Origin: Nocardia vaccinii NBRC 15922
Lineage (GTDB): Bacteria > Actinomycetota > Actinomycetes > Mycobacteriales > Mycobacteriaceae
Direction: 5' to 3'
Length of the DNA: 64,000 nucleotides
Assembly (NCBI RefSeq): GCF_001613305.1
Contig: NZ_BDCC01000070.1
Location: 19,330 to 83,329 of the forward strand
This document shows, one piece after another, positions 53,659 through 62,359 of this stretch. The position numbers were made by a program, and so were the translations under genes. The notes under the pieces were generated by a model that saw only the letters and a program-made list of their open reading frames with translations, had not been told where the DNA came from and made no database searches. Each line of letters opens with the position of its first letter. Positions within the stretch are counted from its first letter, which is position 1.

Positions 53659-54338
53659 CCACCACGACCAGCACACCGCGCCGGCACGGCATGACCGAGC
53701 AGGCCGCCGACGCCTCGGTCGACCAAGCCTGCCGCATGCTGCGACTGCCCACCATCCGCGCCCAGTTCGGCGACATCGCCGACGCCGCGACCAAAGAGCA
53801 GATGACCTACCGGGCGTTTCTGGCCGAGCTGCTGCTGGCCGAGTGTGACGACCGCGCCCGCAGACGCAGCGAGCGCCGGATCCGCACCGGCCTGCCGCTG
53901 TGTCTGATCGGTGACTCCGGCACCGGCAAGTCCCATCTGCTGATCGCCCTGGGCACCGAGGCCGCGATGGCCGGGTTCCGGGTGAAATACACCCTCGCCG
54001 CGAAACTGGTCAACGAGCTGGTCGAGGCCGCCGACGACAAGGTCCTCACCAAGACCATCGCCCGCTACGGTCGCGTCGACCTGCTCTGCATCGATGAACT
54101 CGGATATATGGAACTCGACCGCCGCGGCGCGGAGCTGTTGTTCCAGGTATTGACCGAGCGCGAGGAGAAGAACAGTGTGGCGATCGCGTCCAACGAGTCT
54201 TTCTCCGGCTGGACGAAAACCTTCACCGACCCGCGGCTCTGCGCGGCGATAGTCGATCGACTGACCTTTGGCGGGCACATCATCGAAACCGGCTCCGACT
54301 CCTACCGGCTCGCCCGCGCCAGAGGCAACAAGAGCTGA
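53655..54338 (+). CDS. istB: IS21 helper ATPase IstB
   Basis: 227 residues from ATG 53655, overlapping the istA end. AAA+ motifs: Walker A GDSGTGKSHLLIALG, Walker B LLCIDELGYMELDRRG and sensor AIASNESFSGW. A typical IS21 helper protein that directs target choice of the transposase. The frame is intact. Confidence 0.92.
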   Translation: MTTTTSTPRRHGMTEQAADASVDQACRMLRLPTIRAQFGDIADAATKEQMTYRAFLAELLLAECDDRARRRSERRIRTGLPLCLIGDSGTGKSHLLIALGTEAAMAGFRVKYTLAAKLVNELVEAADDKVLTKTIARYGRVDLLCIDELGYMELDRRGAELLFQVLTEREEKNSVAIASNESFSGWTKTFTDPRLCAAIVDRLTFGGHIIETGSDSYRLARARGNKS

Positions 54339-54668
54339 ACACCATTGCCCTACACAAGGATCAGCGTCGATGACGCGGTCGAACTCTCCGAGCTCCCGGA
54401 ATACCCCGCGTGACTGGCCCGGCCACGACCCGATCGCTGCAACTGACGGATTCACCGAACCCGGCTCCAGCGCCGACGACCTCTGCGCCGACTTCGGCCG
54501 GTTCATCTTCCTGCTCGGCGGAGACGACGGCGAACACCACCTGCAACCTTGAACGACACCGGAATTCACCGATAAAACCGTGATCATCGGGCACCCAGCG
54601 ACGTCACGATTCACCGATATGCCCGCCCTGACCAGCCTTGCACCGAGCGCTCGACGGTGATTCGGCCG

Positions 54669-55073
54669 TCAGCTGTGTCGGTGCCCGACAGCGACGAAGG
54701 CGACATAGAGGATTCCGGCGGTTATCACCAACCAGCAGTAGGGATCACCGCTGCGTCCGGAGGCGAGGTCACCGATGAACGCACCCACATTGCCCAGGGT
54801 CAGCATCACGCCGACCACGGCCCAGGCGCGCATGCTGATCGAGGCAGAGCGCTCGTCGGGTTCCTCGGTGAGGTCGCGGTAGGTCGTGCTGCGGTATGCG
54901 AGCACCAGCAGCGCGAGACTGCATACCGCCAGCACGCCGAACACCACGAGCCCGACCCCGACCCGGCCGCCGGCAGCTGCGGCAGCAAGGCAGATGCCAC
55001 CAACGCCAAGGAAGAGCGCTGGTATGGACCACCTGACCGGTCTTCTATTCGTGTGCTGAGCTCTCATCGACAT
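54669..55073 (-). CDS. Small membrane protein, IS21 passenger
   Basis: About 134 residues (start ATG 55073 or 55067) with four hydrophobic helices: WSIPALFLGVGGICLAAAAA, GLVVFGVLAVCSLALLVLAY, AWAVVGVMLTLGNVGAFIG and WLVITAGILYVAFVAV. Its start overlaps the XRE regulator gene. Pairs of an XRE regulator with a small DUF-type membrane protein are common in Gram-positive bacteria. The function of the pair is unknown. It lies within the IS21 ends, so it is cargo. Confidence 0.65.
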   Translation of the reverse strand: MSMRAQHTNRRPVRWSIPALFLGVGGICLAAAAAGGRVGVGLVVFGVLAVCSLALLVLAYRSTTYRDLTEEPDERSASISMRAWAVVGVMLTLGNVGAFIGDLASGRSGDPYCWLVITAGILYVAFVAVGHRHS

Positions 55074-55254
55074 CGAACATCTCCTCCACGCTGGTCTCGA
55101 AGAATCTGGCCAGGGCCAAGGCCAGCGGCAGGGACGGCGTATACCGTTCGGCCTCAATAGCATTGATCGTCTGCCGCGAGACGCCGACCGCCGCACCGAG
55201 CCGCTCCTGGGAGAGTCCCCCAGCCGACCGCAGTTCCCTGACCCTGTTCCTCAC
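55045..55254 (-). CDS. Small XRE-family (YonR/Cro-like) regulator, IS21 passenger
   Basis: 69 residues from GTG 55254: VRELRSAGGLSQERLGAAVG, VSRQTINAIEAERYTPSLPL and ALARFFETSVEEMFD. This is the short DNA-binding type that ends with an EEMF box, as in YonR. A 12-bp palindrome directly upstream may be its own operator. No Shine-Dalgarno is visible, so the message may be leaderless. Overlaps the membrane-protein gene. Confidence 0.78.
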   Translation of the reverse strand: MRNRVRELRSAGGLSQERLGAAVGVSRQTINAIEAERYTPSLPLALALARFFETSVEEMFDVDESSAHE

Positions 55255-55258
55255 ATGG

Positions 55259-55270
55259 AAAGCGTGCTTT
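55259..55270. promoter_or_regulatory. Palindrome AAAGCGTGCTTT, candidate operator of the XRE gene
   Basis: The palindrome ends 4 bp upstream of the GTG start (55254) and overlaps the presumed promoter, with a TTGACA at about 55288-55293. This placement suits autorepression. Confidence 0.4.
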
Positions 55271-55466
55271 ACAATCCAGTTGGGTGTCAAGCGAACTTTC
55301 CATAGGGTCGAACAAGCTCGCGGTCGTCAGAATGCCGCGCGCCGACGACACGCCACGACACCCCGGACACACGACGTCACTTTCCACCGATAGACCACGA
55401 ACCCGAAGCCGCCCACCGACATCAGAATTCACCGACAAACGACGTCGACATTCACCGCCCTAGCCA

Positions 55467-56095
55467 GACGAACTCTATGCAAAGCTCGCGGCGACAGTCG
55501 ACGACCTCGACCACGCTGTAGAGCGGACGTACTGGGAGCTGCCCTCGGGCGCTGCGCCGGCCATTGCGCGCACCGGACAGCCGGACATCGGCACCGAACG
55601 TGGTCTTCGCGACCCCAGAAAGCGTGGATGCGGCGCGGGTGGCCGGCCGGTACGGCGAGGTGACGGTTCCGTCGCTCAACGTCGCAGGCTGGTTCGACGT
55701 GTTCTTGCAGGGATCGCTCGACAACTACGTCGGCGTCAGGAACGAGGGCCTACCGAGCCGGCTGATCGTCGGCCCCTGGGAACACCAGAGCGCCAACACC
55801 ACGACACCAGGTCATGTCGGAGACGTCAACTACGGCCTCGGTTGGCTGGCCCCGGGTTCTGACGGAACCATGGTCGGCGTGCAACTCGACTGGTTCGATG
55901 AGGTTCTCGGCCAATCGGCGACTGCGACGCAGCCGACGTCGGGCGTGGACATCTTCGTCATGGGTATCAACCAGTGGCGTCACGAAGGGGAGTGGCCGCT
56001 GAGCCGGGCAGTGCCGACGGAGTTCTATCTACACCGCGACGGCATGCTGTCGACGTCTGCACCTTCCGAGGCTGACTCGCATACCGGTACGAACT
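55467..56095 (+). pseudogene. Second-copy CocE hydrolase, C-terminal part after IS21
   Basis: It resumes at GACGAACTCTATGC and follows the intact CocE (LDHAVER, ELPSGA, QPDIGTERGLRDP). An extra C near 55613 shifts the frame; the shifted reading (VDAARVAGRYGEVTVPSLNV, PSRLIVGPWEHQSANTTTPG, GINQWRHEGEWPLSRAVPTE) runs to about 56095, where similarity ends. The jelly-roll C-terminus is gone. Two lesions beside the IS insertion mean long-standing decay. Confidence 0.85.
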
Positions 56096-56464
56096 CCCCG
56101 GAGAGTTACGAACCGCAGTTCGTTCCCGTTCCCATGTTCAGTGTGCCCCATGACGCACTTGGGGGACCGCAGCTGACCTGGGATTTTCTAGGTCCAGGTC
56201 ATCCCGGTTTCGTGGCAAATCGCCCTGACCTGCGAAATCGGTGTCGCAGGTTGGTGCCCCCGGCGGGGCACTGTGAACATGGGAACGGGTCTGACCTGCG
56301 ATTTTCGGTGGGGCAGTTGGTGATTGAAGCCGATTACCAGCTATGAAGGGTGCAGCATGTCGCGGGTATGCGCCGAGGGCAGGTGTCCATCAGACGTAGC
56401 CGCATGGTTGGCTTTGCTGTCTCCGGTCGCGTGCGGTGTGTTCGGATCGGGATGGTTCGGTCCC
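56096..56464. other. Junction segment without a recognised gene
   Basis: It lies between the decayed CocE copy and the IS3 element. Three short direct repeats of the type TGACCTG-CGA/GGA (near 56174, 56229 and 56291) are present. No family-level coding was seen. It may be the footprint of another mobile element. Confidence 0.35.
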
Positions 56465-56495
56465 TGTCAATCCCCTCGAAGTGTGGAGGGTTCGT

Positions 56496-57410
56496 TTATG
56501 CGGCCTTGTCTCGTGACCAGGTCGCGGCGGCCTCCGCGCGGACGGCGGCCATGTGGGTTTCGTAGTCGACCGGTGACATCCCGCCGCAGAGCGAGTGCCG
56601 CCGGGCCGGGTTGTAGAACCCGGTGATCCAGGTGACGATCTTCAACCGGGCCTCAGCGCGGGTGCGGAACCGTTGCCGGTGCACGAACTCGACTTTCAGG
56701 GTGGAGTTGAATGCCTCGGCGGGGCTGTTATCCAGGGCCGATCCGACCCGGCCCATGGACTGCATCACGCCCGCAGCCCTGCAGAGCTGGTTGAACGCCG
56801 CGGCGGTGTATTCGCTACCCCTGTCGGAATGGAAGATCACCCCGTCGACGTCGCCACCACGAGTGGCGACTGCCATTCTCAGGGTGGCACAGGTCAATTC
56901 GGCGTCGTGATGGGCGCTGGTGGCGTAGCCGAGCAGTCGGCCGGAGAACCGTTCCTCCACGGTCGCCAGATACAGTTTTCCCTCCTCCGCCGGTATTTCG
57001 GTCACATCTCCGCACCACAACACGTCCGGGGCCACCGCGGTGAACTGGCGGCGCACCAGATCCGGGGCCACGGGGCGTTTCCCGGGCTTGGTGCAGCCGC
57101 GTCTGTGTTTGACTTTCCGTGCGGCCCAGCCGTTTTCGGCCATGATCGCGGCGATGGTGTTGTCGGACACCTGCCAGCCCTGCTCGCGCAGCTCATCACC
57201 GATACGGGGACTGCCATAGGTGGCACCGGAGGCTTCGAACACCACCCGGATCGCCTCGGTCAGCTCCTCACGGCGCTGGCGCCGGGGCGTGGGCGCCCGG
57301 TCGTGCCACTTGTAGAACCACGACTCGCTCACACTCAGGGCGCGGCAGCAAACGGCATGCGGGACACCGTGTTCGCTCCTCTGGGAGGCGATGAACCGGG
57401 CCACGCTCAC
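56496..57410 (-). CDS. IS3-family transposase OrfB
   Basis: About 304 residues from GTG 57410. An HTH_21-type start (RFIASQRSEHGVPHAVCCRA), TYGSPRIGDELREQGWQVSD, and the rve catalytic core: LWCGDVTEIPAEEGKLYLAT, VIFHSDRGSEYTAAAFNQL and DNSPAEAFNSTLKVEF. These supply the D-D-E triad. The longer frame upstream belongs to the intron. Intact; expression as OrfAB fusion needs intron splicing. Confidence 0.9.
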   Translation of the reverse strand: MSVARFIASQRSEHGVPHAVCCRALSVSESWFYKWHDRAPTPRRQRREELTEAIRVVFEASGATYGSPRIGDELREQGWQVSDNTIAAIMAENGWAARKVKHRRGCTKPGKRPVAPDLVRRQFTAVAPDVLWCGDVTEIPAEEGKLYLATVEERFSGRLLGYATSAHHDAELTCATLRMAVATRGGDVDGVIFHSDRGSEYTAAAFNQLCRAAGVMQSMGRVGSALDNSPAEAFNSTLKVEFVHRQRFRTRAEARLKIVTWITGFYNPARRHSLCGGMSPVDYETHMAAVRAEAAATWSRDKAA

Positions 57411-57476
57411 TTGGTGTAGGGGTCGGACCGGGGCGCGGTGCCAGCATTTCCGCTGGCCCGTCTCCCCGATCCGCCT

Positions 57477-57514
57477 TCCGAACCCGCCGTGCGCCTTACG
57501 ACGCAACGGGCTCT
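57477..57514 (-). ncRNA. Group II intron domain V hairpin
   Basis: Read on the minus strand: GAGCCCGTTGCG, TCGTAAGG, CGCACGGCGGGTTCGG, a 34-nt stem-loop with the AGC-type triad start, a GTAA-like loop and the GTTCG tail seen in bacterial domain V. It follows the maturase stop by about 10 nt, the expected place. Confidence 0.7.
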
Positions 57515-57521
57515 CCACGGG

Positions 57522-58973
57522 TTATGCCATTGCCGCAGTTACTGATTCCGGTTTCCGCCACGCCCAAGGGGTATCGATCTTCGCGCCCCGGTAGCGGTAA
57601 CGCGTGACTTCCACCGTGTCCGGCCGGAACAGCGTCGCTGTGCCGTCGTTGATCTGCCAGTCAGGCAGGAATCGGCGGCGGAATACACCCCAGCCCAGCC
57701 CGTGGTGCCGTTTACGCATCCATGTCACCACTTTCCACCACGTGTAGTAGCCGAGGTAGCTGAAGGTGCGTTTGGACACCCCGTGCCGGAAATAGTCACA
57801 CCATCCCCGAAGTACAGGGTTGAGATGGTGCAACAAATCGGCGAGTGTTCGATGTCTGCGACGACGCGTCAACATTCTGACCTTGCCGACGATCGACGCG
57901 AGCGCCTTCTTCGACGGCCAGGTGTAGACATATTTCTTCGACGTTCCCGGTTTGACCTTCCGCTGGATCCGGAAGCCCAGGAAATTCAGCCCGTCATCGA
58001 TATGGCAGACCCTGCTCTTCTCGACCGACAGGCGCAGGCCCATCGGCGCGAGGACCGCTGCGACCTCGTCCCACAGCGCCTCGGCATCGGCCCGGCTGCC
58101 ATGGACCATCACGACGAAATCATCCGCGTAACGGATAATTTTCATTGTGGGACCACCGGCCGAGCGATACCGTGTGCGCATATGTCTCGAACCGAGCGCT
58201 TCCCATTTCGCAGCGAAATGCTCATCGAGAACGGCCAAGGCGATATTGCTGAGCAGCGGCGATAGGATTCCGCCCTGCGGGGCACCGGTGAAATTGCTCC
58301 GGAAAGTGAGATCCTTGGAAAGGATTCCCGCTTTCAGGAACGATCTCACCAGGGATAGTACGCCTTTGTCTCCGACTCTGCCGCGCATCCGATCCACGAG
58401 TGCCGGATGCGAAATTTCGTCGAAGCATGCCGTGATATCTGCCTCGAACACCCAGTGATAGGCCCGTGAGCCGCTGGCGAGGTAGTGGATCTCGGCGATC
58501 GCGTCCTGAGCGCGCCTGCGTGGCCGGAAACCGTAACTGCACGGACGGAAGTCCGCCTCGAAAATCGGTTCCAGCACCAACTTCAGCGACGCCTGCACCA
58601 CCCGATCGGCTACGGTGGCGATACCCAGCCGGCGCAGCTTGCCATTGGCCTTCGGGATCATCACCTCCCGCACCGGATCCGGCCGGAACCGGCGCTCCTT
58701 GATCGCCGTGCGGAGTTCTCGAAGCATACCGGCCGCATCCTCCGGGTCGAGGGATCGCGGGGCGATCCCATCCGCACCGGCCGAGCGGGCACCCTTGTTC
58801 GTCCGGACCCGCTCCCACGCCACAGTGAGAAACGCGGGATCGTAGACGAGGTTGAACACATCATCGAACCGACGGCCGGAATCATCGACCGCCCAATGGT
58901 GCAGCTTGCGCTGCATCCTGCGTACCCGCAGCTCCGCCGTTTCCGGATCGGGCCACAGCGCACTCGAATTCAC
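57522..58973 (-). CDS. ltrA: Group II intron reverse transcriptase/maturase
   Basis: 483 residues: RT0-RT1 (VYDPAFLTVAWERVRTNKGA, GADGIAPRSL), RT2 (IPKANGKLRRLGIATVADRV), RT4 (FEADITACFDEISHPALVDR), RT5 (APQGGILSPLLSNIALAVLD), the catalytic YADD in IIRYADDFVVMV, RT7 (SRVCHIDDGLNFLGF) and domain X with the maturase-type HLNPVLRGWCDYF. No endonuclease domain is seen at the C-terminus. It splices and mobilises the intron. Confidence 0.93.
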   Translation of the reverse strand: MNSSALWPDPETAELRVRRMQRKLHHWAVDDSGRRFDDVFNLVYDPAFLTVAWERVRTNKGARSAGADGIAPRSLDPEDAAGMLRELRTAIKERRFRPDPVREVMIPKANGKLRRLGIATVADRVVQASLKLVLEPIFEADFRPCSYGFRPRRRAQDAIAEIHYLASGSRAYHWVFEADITACFDEISHPALVDRMRGRVGDKGVLSLVRSFLKAGILSKDLTFRSNFTGAPQGGILSPLLSNIALAVLDEHFAAKWEALGSRHMRTRYRSAGGPTMKIIRYADDFVVMVHGSRADAEALWDEVAAVLAPMGLRLSVEKSRVCHIDDGLNFLGFRIQRKVKPGTSKKYVYTWPSKKALASIVGKVRMLTRRRRHRTLADLLHHLNPVLRGWCDYFRHGVSKRTFSYLGYYTWWKVVTWMRKRHHGLGWGVFRRRFLPDWQINDGTATLFRPDTVEVTRYRYRGAKIDTPWAWRKPESVTAAMA

Positions 58974-59500
58974 AAGTGACCTCCACAGTCTGCTCTACTT
59001 GCCGCGAACCCGCTGGAGTCCTTCGCCATGTGACCGGCTCTCCCGGCCTCGGACTACTACGACTCCTCCGCCCCACCCCGCCGACATCAGCCGACGACGC
59101 GCTTTCCCTTCCGCCCGAACGGATTCCGGGTCGAGGAGGGATCAACGGGGTGGTTCCCGTGTTCACTGTTCACCGATCGACAGGTGAGGTGTCCAGCTAT
59201 GCCCCTGCGACATCGCCGATGGTTACGCCGCAGGCCTTCACCACGGCCTCCCGACCGGAGAAGCGATCCGGCCCAGGAGTTCCCCGCCGAAATCGGCGGG
59301 TGCGCGTCGCTGCCCAGCCCATATCCGCCAGATTGGAGCTGGTGGGTTGACTTGAGGGGCGTCCAGCCGCTGGTTCCTCGCGTACACCTTCCCGTCTTGC
59401 TTGCCGGGCCCGATCCGTCTGGCAGTGCCGGACCGTCCCGTCGTTGTCGGGGCTGCTTGCCGCCTTCCCCGGCGTCTCCCGGATCCGGCTGCCCCCAGCT

Positions 59501-59863
59501 TCACCCAGCCGCTGCGACGACCAGGCGGTGCAGGTCTTTCACCTCCACTCGGTAGAACAGCGCATCACGGCGCTCCGCCTCCTTCACCCACAGGACCACT
59601 GATCGCTTGAGCACGTCGCGCTCCATCGCGATCTCGGCGTTCTCGCGCCGCAACCGCAGCAGCTCCTCACGTTCGGACTCGTTCAGCCGGCCACCATCCG
59701 CGCCCGCGTGGCGCTGCCAGTCGCGGGCCACCCAGTTGGCAAGAGTGCCCTCGTGAATGCCCAACTCCCGGGCCACCTGCGCGATCGGACGCCCGGTCTC
59801 ATGCACGATCCGGACCGCTCCCTCACGGAAGTCCCGATCGAACTTACGTCTCTTCTCCGCCAT
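59501..59863 (-). CDS. IS3-family OrfA, 3' end interrupted by the intron
   Basis: From ATG 59863 the HTH_Tnp_1 protein reads MAEKRRKFDRDFREGAVRIV, VARELGIHEGTLANWVARDW and ENAEIAMERDVLKRSVVLWV. The native frame ends around KEA near 59576; the remaining ~25 codons to 59501 come from the intron. Splicing would restore the short native C-terminus and the overlap with orfB. Confidence 0.88.
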   Translation of the reverse strand: MAEKRRKFDRDFREGAVRIVHETGRPIAQVARELGIHEGTLANWVARDWQRHAGADGGRLNESEREELLRLRRENAEIAMERDVLKRSVVLWVKEAERRDALFYRVEVKDLHRLVVAAAG

Positions 59864-60071
59864 CAGGCCTTTCCTCAATGATCAGGCCTCCACGGTACGA
59901 GGGGAATCACATGTGCCTCCTCGTTCGAAATCGGATGGTTTTCGAGCGTTCGGCCGAGATAGTTCGAGAATAAGCGCGCCGCCGGACAACAGTGGGCGAA
60001 TCGGGTAAATGGCGCTGAGCCCCGCTGGCCGTGCAGATCGCAGCACGTCGGATCGTTTGCATAATGAAGCC

Positions 60072-60371
60072 ATGACGGCCTACGTGATCTCCGAGGTTCG
60101 AGTCCCCGACGAGACACTCGCACAACGCTATCGAGACCTGGCAGCCACATCGATCGCCCGATACGGCGGCCGCTATCTGGTTCGCGGAACCATACCGGGA
60201 GTTCCCGAGGGCGCCTGGGACGATCAGCGACGCCTCGTCATCGTCGAGTTCCCCACCTCCGAACAGCTGCGTGAGTGGTATACCTCACCCGAATACGCTG
60301 TGGCCCTGCAAATTCGGGAACAAGCTCTCGACCGGCGGCTACTGTTCGCGGAAGGATTGCCGCCCAGCTGA
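60072..60371 (+). CDS. DUF1330 (dimeric alpha/beta-barrel) protein
   Basis: 99 residues from ATG 60072. AYVISEVRVPDETLAQRYRD, GGRYLVRGTIPGVPEG, LVIVEFPTSEQLREWYTSPE and YAVALQIREQALDRRLLFAE are the DUF1330 pattern, ferredoxin-like small proteins of the dimeric-barrel superfamily. The function is unknown. It stands alone between IS3 and the small-peptide gene. Confidence 0.9.
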   Translation: MTAYVISEVRVPDETLAQRYRDLAATSIARYGGRYLVRGTIPGVPEGAWDDQRRLVIVEFPTSEQLREWYTSPEYAVALQIREQALDRRLLFAEGLPPS

Positions 60372-60805
60372 TCGTCCTCGACCCGGTGCTTCGGTCGTGT
60401 CGGTGGCCGACGAGGCCGTGATGATGCACGCTGCTCACCGGTGACAGCCTCGCCCTGCCGTGCGAAGAACGCCCGCCGTCGACCACGTGAATTCCGCCCG
60501 ACACCGCCACCAGTGAAATTCCCACGCAGGCGCAGCAATCGCGAAGATCCGTTGCGCGGCCACCAGCCGCTGTCTGCGGTGTCGCTCACGGCCAGAACCG
60601 CGAGACCTAATTTGCGGCTCGAAAGCGTGGTTGCATAGACGCGCGTAATCTTTGTCAGCGCACGCTTACACGTAGGTCCGGCCGCTGTCCGGATCGGACG
60701 GACTTTTATGCGCGACAACCTGCCCGGCAGTCTGCGAAAAGCTGTTTCTCCTTGCTGCGAATCCGTTTCTTCAGAAGAATCCCGGTGTCCACTGGAATTC
60801 ATAAC
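60372..60805. other. No gene seen; leader of the small-peptide gene
   Basis: No open frame with a family match. The 3' half presumably contains the promoter and 5' untranslated region of the peptide gene at 60819. Confidence 0.4.
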
Positions 60806-60818
60806 GGAGGTTTCAACA

Positions 60819-60923
60819 ATGATCGACTACATATCCGTTCTCATGTCTCGTGTACGCCGCGCGCGAGTCGGCCGGGCCTACCTGTACAACGACTGTGTGC
60901 AGTATCCGCCGATCGTGAAATAG
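60819..60923 (+). CDS. Small peptide, candidate P450-modified RiPP precursor (34 residues)
   Basis: ATG 60819 follows GGAGG at 8 nt and opens 34 codons: MIDYISVLMSRVRRARVGRA, then YLYNDCVQYPPIVK. A basic helical leader is followed by an aromatic core with Tyr21 and Tyr23 (YLY) and Tyr29. The next gene, 30 nt downstream, is a P450. RiPPs such as biarylitides and cittilins are made by a P450 that cross-links Tyr side chains in a Y-x-Y-like motif. The role is inferred from this arrangement. No other biosynthetic or transport gene is adjacent. Confidence 0.6.
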   Translation: MIDYISVLMSRVRRARVGRAYLYNDCVQYPPIVK

Positions 60924-60953
60924 GCATACACGTCACCCGTTCGAGGGATCACT

Positions 60954-62227
60954 GTGCACGGTATCGTCGGCGATCTGGTCGCCTATCGACGTAATCCGAT
61001 CGCCTGGCTCGGTCGGCGCGAAACGAGCACGCCGATATGGCCTGGCTCGCCCGCGGTGTCGTCGCAGTGTTCGAACCGGATCTGGTGCACCGCGTAATGG
61101 TCGAGACCAACGAGCATTACTCCATCGATTCGGCAAGTCTGGCCGGGCTCCGGACTCGGCGTCGGCAGATGGCCGCTCTACCGTTCTTGATGCGGACCCG
61201 GCGCGATTTGCAGCGCGCGTTCAGTCAGGACCTCGTTGCCGCCCACGTGCAGCGGAGTTCACGATGGATGCCGGTCGAACTCGGACCTACGCGAACCGAA
61301 CTCGTGGATATCTGCCGGACGATCACCGGACGCTGTATCGCCGATCTCTGCCTGGGCGGCGACGACAGTTCGCAAGAGATCGTCGAGGCGATCCGGGATG
61401 CGGCGGAGGGCCTGTTCAGTAACTCATTGCGTGCTGTCGATCTCTCCGAGTCCCGGGTTCGCTGGTGGCCCAGACCCTTTGCGGGCGCTGCGAGTTCGGC
61501 CAACCAGCGGTTGGTGCAACTGCTTACCGAGTGTGTCGCGCGGCGCCTGGACCAACCACGCCCTCCGGCTCCGCGCGACCTGCTCGACGCACTACTGACC
61601 TCGGCCGAACTCGGCGCCCCACCGCAGGACCGGATAGTCCCCGCCCTCCGCATGGCACTGTTCGCCTCACCGGGTGTTCCAGGAGTGGCGCTGTCCTGGC
61701 TACTGCTCCGCATGGCCGACTGCACCGAAATGCGGGAACGGGTAGTCGACGAGCTGAGTGAATCGCTGTTCGGCACGGTCGATTCCAACCGACTCACCTA
61801 CACGATGGCCGTGGTGCGTGAAACGCTGCGACTGCATCCGCCGCAGTGGATTCTGTCCCGGACAACGACGCACAGCATCGAACTCGGTGGCCATCGGCTC
61901 CCACGCGGATGCGAGGTCATCCTCTGCCCCTACCTGCTCCATCGCGATCCTCGGTTGTGGGACGATCCCGAGATCTTCGCGCCGGATCGGTGGTTGTCCG
62001 GTGCGGTACCGCACAGTCGTCACGCCTACCTGCCGTTCGGATCCGGTACCCGTGTCTGCCCCGGGTCCAATCTGGGAACCAGCGCAATACTGGCCGCCAC
62101 GCACCAACTGCACACTCGGTTCGAGTTTCGACTACCGAGCCCGGAAACAGTACCCACGAAATTCTCGGCTCTGCTGACCCCGTCGCAGGCGATACCAGAA
62201 TGTGCCGAGCGGGTTCATCGAGCTTGA
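60954..62227 (+). pseudogene. Cytochrome P450 with apparent N-terminal frameshift
   Basis: GTG 60954 is preceded by GAGGG at 6 nt and starts a fitting P450 N-terminus (MHGIVGDLVAYRRNPIA). The reading then has to slip one base near 61003 to continue LARSARNEHADMAWLARG and FEPDLVHRVMVETNEHY. From ATG 61037 the frame is open for 396 codons: I-helix region MALFASPGVPGVALSWLLLR (the usual acid-Thr pair is not visible), ExxR in VVRETLRLHPP, and heme loop YLPFGSGTRVCPGSNLG. Unless the slip is an error, the main product lacks ~30 N-terminal residues. Confidence 0.7.
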
Positions 62228-62359
62228 CCGCGGCAGGTTGTTGAGGTTTTCTATCGGCGACGGTCAAGAGATAGCCTGGGTGGGGTCTACTATCGAGGGC
62301 AATGCGGATTTCGCTCCAGCGTCGCGCATCGCTTTCTTCAGCAGTGAAGTCGAGAATTA

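Larger units (their letters stand above)
51885..55466 (+). mobile_element. IS21-family element with passenger genes
   Basis: Both ends carry related inverted repeats: TGGCTAG-N2-CGGTG, then GACGTCGTTTGTCGGTG at the left end, and the same order in reverse complement at the right end. The flanks show a 7-bp target duplication GACGAAC (51878-51884 and 55467-55473). The insertion splits the CocE copy cleanly. Inside are istA (frameshifted), istB and, downstream, an XRE regulator plus a small membrane protein. A second set of end-like repeats near 54555-54640 suggests an older, shorter IS21 boundary. Length about 3.6 kb. Confidence 0.85.
57416..59575 (-). mobile_element. Group II intron inside IS3, between orfA and orfB
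   Basis: Boundaries are approximate. The 3' end is taken just before ACCAAGTGAGCGTGG, where joining to orfA (GTGAAGGAGGCG) would restore KEATK, stop, and the orfB GTG. A domain V-like hairpin lies at about 57477-57514 and a domain VI hairpin downstream of it. The intron encodes a reverse transcriptase/maturase. The non-coding 58980-59575 would be domain I and the upstream structural part. Confidence 0.75.
56465..59911 (-). mobile_element. IS3-family element carrying a group II intron
   Basis: Related terminal repeats: TGTCAATCCCCTCG with GTGGAGG at 56465 and, read inward from 59911, TGTGATTCCCCTCG with GTGGAGG. The minus strand carries orfA (59863 down) and orfB (57410 down), normally adjacent with a frameshift overlap, but here separated by about 2.2 kb containing a group II intron. 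No clear target duplication was found. Total about 3.45 kb. Confidence 0.8.

Noticed and set aside
56174..56310. Three TGACCTG-type direct repeats as a possible CRISPR or att array
   Set aside because: Too few, too degenerate and irregularly spaced; no cas genes or integrase nearby.
56465..59911. Target-site duplication of the IS3 element
   Set aside because: Flanking bases (CCC on the left, TGC on the right) do not match, so none can be claimed.
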